DNA of 43,287 nucleotides from an uncultured Collinsella sp. (GTDB taxonomy: Bacteria > Actinomycetota > Coriobacteriia > Coriobacteriales > Coriobacteriaceae), in NCBI GenBank assembly GCA_900757185.1, contig CAAEMX010000064.1:1-43287 (forward strand), in the 5' to 3' direction. This document shows positions 40,717-43,287 of this stretch, piece by piece. Position 1 is the stretch's first letter. Each line of letters begins with the position of its first letter. Both the position numbers and the translations under genes were made by a program. A model generated the notes under the pieces. That model searched no databases. It was not told where the DNA came from and was given only the letters and a program-made list of their open reading frames with translations.

Positions 40717-41796
40717 ATGAGCGCTCGCGTAACCATGAAGGACATAGCCGCCGAGCTTGGCGTTTCCATCAATACCGTGCATAAGGCCCTGACGGGCAAG
40801 GCCGGCGTGAGCGAATCCGTGCGTGCCAAGGTGAATGCCAAGGCCGAGGCCATGGGTTACCACCGCAACACAAGTGCCTCGAGCCTGCGCCGCAAGGATA
40901 TCAACTTGGTGTTTTGCCTGCCCCGCGCATCGCGCGAGGGGGCGTACTTTTTCCGTTACCTTTGGGAAGGCTGCAACCGCTTTGAGCAGGAGGTCATCGA
41001 TCAGGGCATTACGGTTGAGCGCGTTGAATTTGGCGTGGGTGGCTACGCCGATGCGCTCGAGCAGATTGATGAGCGTCTGCAGGTGGGCGAGAAGATTGAT
41101 GGCCTGCTTGCCTATGTTCCGGGCGATGACCGCGCAACCGAGCTCTTGAGGCAGATTGCCGAGGCGGGCGTGACAATCGAGCTCGTAGACGGCGACCGCC
41201 CGCACCTCGATCGCCTGGGTGCCAGTCTGGCGGACTATTCCGCGGCGGGCAGTCTTATGGCGGAGCAGGCGGCAAATCTGGTCCACGCTTCTGGGGCTGA
41301 CGCCCGCGTGCTCCTGTTGGCGGGCGACCCTTATACCGACTCGCACTATCTGACCGCCCGCGCCTTTCATAATTACCTGCGCGAGCACGATATTCCATGG
41401 CGGGTTGAGGACCTTGCCGGTGCCCATGCGCAAGTCAAACAGCTCGAGCGCGAGCTTGAGCAGCGCTTGAGTGCGCCGGATGCTCCCGAGCTCATCTGTA
41501 GCGTTTTTGCCGTTGGTTCCGAGGTGGTCGCCGATGCGCTTGTTTCGAGCGGCAAGGCCGGCAAGGTCATGGTGATCGGCAACGACCTGTTCCCCGAGAG
41601 CGCCCTGGCCTTACGCCGTGGCATTTTTACCAATATCGTCTATAAGGACCCGGTGAGCTTGGCCTACCGTGGTGCCAAGACCTTGGGCGAGTATTTGCTG
41701 TGGGGTAAAACTCCGGCGGAGCCCGTGCAGAAGGGTGCTGTGGAGATGGTGTTTGCCAGCAACGTCGACCGCTACTGCGAGCTTGCGGGAATTTAG
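40717..41796 (+). CDS. LacI-family transcriptional regulator
   Basis: A 359-residue regulator. The N-terminal HTH (VTMKDIAAELGVSINTVHKAL) and hinge helix region (TSASSLRRK) are typical. The periplasmic-binding-like domain (about 60-340) begins INLVFCLPRASREGAYF and has GYADALEQID and SVFAVGSEVVADAL. The ligand is probably a sugar or related small molecule but cannot be named. No transport or catabolic gene is next to it, so it may act elsewhere. The start is ATG 40717 after ACGGAG. Confidence 0.9.
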   Translation: MSARVTMKDIAAELGVSINTVHKALTGKAGVSESVRAKVNAKAEAMGYHRNTSASSLRRKDINLVFCLPRASREGAYFFRYLWEGCNRFEQEVIDQGITVERVEFGVGGYADALEQIDERLQVGEKIDGLLAYVPGDDRATELLRQIAEAGVTIELVDGDRPHLDRLGASLADYSAAGSLMAEQAANLVHASGADARVLLLAGDPYTDSHYLTARAFHNYLREHDIPWRVEDLAGAHAQVKQLERELEQRLSAPDAPELICSVFAVGSEVVADALVSSGKAGKVMVIGNDLFPESALALRRGIFTNIVYKDPVSLAYRGAKTLGEYLLWGKTPAEPVQKGAVEMVFASNVDRYCELAGI

Positions 41797-41891
41797 CCGT
41801 TTGGTCAGGTACCCCCTCTTGCGGCGTGCATTTTTTGGAGTATTCAGCAATGGCGTGTTCCGAAAGGGTAGCGCGCAGAGATGTGGTGTAA

Positions 41892-41931
41892 GAGGCGGGG
41901 CATGCCCCGCCTCCGCCCTTTCTTGAAAGGG
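41892..41931. repeat. Two adjacent palindromes before the insertion sequence
   Basis: GAGGCGGGGC and GCCCCGCCTC flank AT (41892-41913); CCCTTTC and GAAAGGG flank TT (41916-41931). They may terminate lacI transcription or have been a target for IS insertion. Confidence 0.6.
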
Positions 41932-41935
41932 AGGG

Positions 41936-43287
41936 GACACCGCCTAGAATTCGTCGTTGGAGTAATGAAGGTGACGAATGGAAGGAAAGGCGATGCCCCA
42001 AGAAGAGAGTGTACTGCGCCTCGGCCGCGACGAGGCCCTCGAGGCGGCGAGGCTTTGGCAGGAGTGCGGCGACGCGCGCGAGTTCGCGTGCAGGGTGCTG
42101 GGCAGCGTGATGAACGCGCTGATGGACTCCGAGGCCCAGCAGATGTGCGGCGCGAGCCGCAATGAGCGCAGCGACGGCAGGGAGAACAGTCGCAACGGCT
42201 ACCGCCCCAGGTCGCTCAAGACCGCCGTGGGCGACGTGGAGCTCGAGATACCCAAGCTCAGGCACGGCACCTACTACCCCGAGGGCATGCTCGCGCGATG
42301 GTCGCGCGTCGACACCTCGGTGGCCGCCATCGTGCAGGAGATGTACGTATGCGGCGTGTCCACCCGCAAGGTCGAGCGCGTGGCGTCCAAGCTGGGCATA
42401 TCCTCGCTGTCGAGCTCGGAGGTCTCGAGCCTCTGCTCCGACCTCGACGCCGAGGTGGCGGAGTTCCGCCGCCGCGACCTGTCGGGCACGCCGTGCTGCT
42501 ACCTGTGGCTCGACGCTACCTACATGAGCTGCAGGGTCGGCTCGTCGGTCGTCTCGCAGGGCGTCGTGACCGCGATCGGGCTGGGCGCCGACGGGCGCAA
42601 GCGCTTCCTGGGCTGCGACGTGGTCGACACCGAGAGCGAGGACTCCTGGGCGGCATTCCTCGGCGGGCTGCGCGAGCGCGGGCTGGCCGGCGTTCGCCTC
42701 GTGGTCTCCGACAGCCACGCCGGGCTCGTGGCCGCCGTCTCGCGCCTGTTCCAGGGCTGCGCCTGGCAGCGCTGCGTGACGCACCTGCAGCGCAACCTCC
42801 AGAGCGCCTGCTCGGGCAGGCCCGAGGACTCCAAGGCGGCCGTCAGGGACCTCGTGCATGCCGCGGTCTACCAGGACGACCCCGACCTCGCGCGCTGCGT
42901 GTGGGCCGAGGCGGCGCCCTGGGTGGCGTCGGTGTCCGCCAGGGCCGGCGAGGTCTTCGAGCAGGCCGAGGACTCCGCGCTGGCGTTCACGGCCTTCCCC
43001 AGGGCGCACTGGGCCAAGCTCCGCACCAACAACGTCCAGGAGCGCGCCAACCGCGAGATCAAGCGCCGCTACAGGGTCGTGCAGTCCTTCCCCTCGAGGG
43101 AGTCGATGCTGCGTCTGACGTGCGCGAGCCTCATGGAGACCGAGGGACAGTGGTCCCAGCAGCGCGTGTTCTCCGAGGCCTCGGCCGCCGAGGGCTTCGC
43201 CGAGCCCGCGGACAGGCCGGCCCCGACAGAGGGGAGGCGCCGCGCGCTCGGGCGGCGCGCCAGGGAGATAGTGGACGAGATAGTCGA
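41936..43287 (+). mobile_element. IS256-family insertion sequence, left part, cut by the window edge
   Basis: The element comprises the transposase gene plus about 57 nt of left flank that probably begins near GGGGACACCGCCTAG at 41936. The exact left end and the right end cannot be fixed because the second terminal repeat lies outside the window. The GC content and AGG/ATA codon use differ from the host genes. Confidence 0.75.
41993..43287 (+). CDS. IS256-family transposase, 3' end beyond the window
   Basis: Open for 431 codons to the window end without a stop, so partial. It has the mutator-type DDE architecture: YLWLDATYMSCRVG (first Asp), VVSDSHAGLVAAV (second Asp) with the following CAWQRCVTHLQRN, and NNVQERANREIKRR (Glu). 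The N-terminal region has SDGRENSRNGYRPR and the GDVELEIPKLR strand of the family. Arg AGG and Ile ATA codons are much more frequent than in flanking genes, consistent with recent arrival. The start ATG 41993 has GGAAGGAAAGG upstream. Confidence 0.93.
   Translation, partial: MPQEESVLRLGRDEALEAARLWQECGDAREFACRVLGSVMNALMDSEAQQMCGASRNERSDGRENSRNGYRPRSLKTAVGDVELEIPKLRHGTYYPEGMLARWSRVDTSVAAIVQEMYVCGVSTRKVERVASKLGISSLSSSEVSSLCSDLDAEVAEFRRRDLSGTPCCYLWLDATYMSCRVGSSVVSQGVVTAIGLGADGRKRFLGCDVVDTESEDSWAAFLGGLRERGLAGVRLVVSDSHAGLVAAVSRLFQGCAWQRCVTHLQRNLQSACSGRPEDSKAAVRDLVHAAVYQDDPDLARCVWAEAAPWVASVSARAGEVFEQAEDSALAFTAFPRAHWAKLRTNNVQERANREIKRRYRVVQSFPSRESMLRLTCASLMETEGQWSQQRVFSEASAAEGFAEPADRPAPTEGRRRALGRRAREIVDEIV

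Overview
The window reads as chromosomal DNA of a Coriobacteriia member, most likely a Collinsella-type gut actinobacterium. The support is a GC-rich sequence with strong G/C third-position bias, tRNA genes that encode CCA, and a gene set (FeoA/FeoA/FeoB, YhgE-type permease pair, lactate racemase genes, VanRS-like two-component genes) that fits such an organism. This assignment is inference; no 16S gene is present.

Layout. 1-3150: the 3' end of one tRNA, a large TPR-like protein of unknown function, and tRNA-Ser(GCU) followed by a partial duplication of its 3' end and terminator. 3150-6650: a secreted D-Ala-D-Ala carboxypeptidase divergent from a VanR/VanS-like response regulator and kinase. 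6750-9850: pstB with a PhoB/PhoR-like pair. 10050-12110: a CpsC-CpsD-CpsB tyrosine phosphorylation module. 12150-14880: a GNAT acetyltransferase and HtpG. 15200-20230: two tandem YhgE/Pip-family permeases. 20560-23810: an EamA transporter, an M20 peptidase and an MFS transporter gene broken by an internal deletion. 24110-28500: hisS and ppc. 29030-33650: a lactate racemase locus, with larA-larD on the plus strand and larB-larC-tetR on the minus strand, convergent. 33750-36440: serB and aspS. 36800-40580: an HPr-like protein, two feoA, feoB and a small FeoB-associated Cys-rich membrane protein. 40717-41796: a LacI-family regulator. The right edge cuts an IS256-family insertion sequence.

How the genes work together. 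The window is mostly housekeeping and envelope functions with several self-contained modules: cell-wall sensing and trimming, phosphate response, EPS tyrosine-phosphorylation control, Ni-pincer-dependent lactate racemisation, and ferrous iron uptake with candidate operators. The lar locus lacks larE here, and its LarC ends where the LarC2 domain would begin.

The least explained material is non-coding. (a) Two very long hairpins (28521-28647 and 31114-31228) share a conserved core, but their outer arms are different in sequence and still pair perfectly. (b) Inverted copies of the tRNA T-arm lie just past each tRNA terminator. (c) A second family of roughly 120-nt hairpins follows htpG and the second YhgE gene. 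(d) A 62-bp-period tandem palindromic repeat lies between aspS and the HPr gene.
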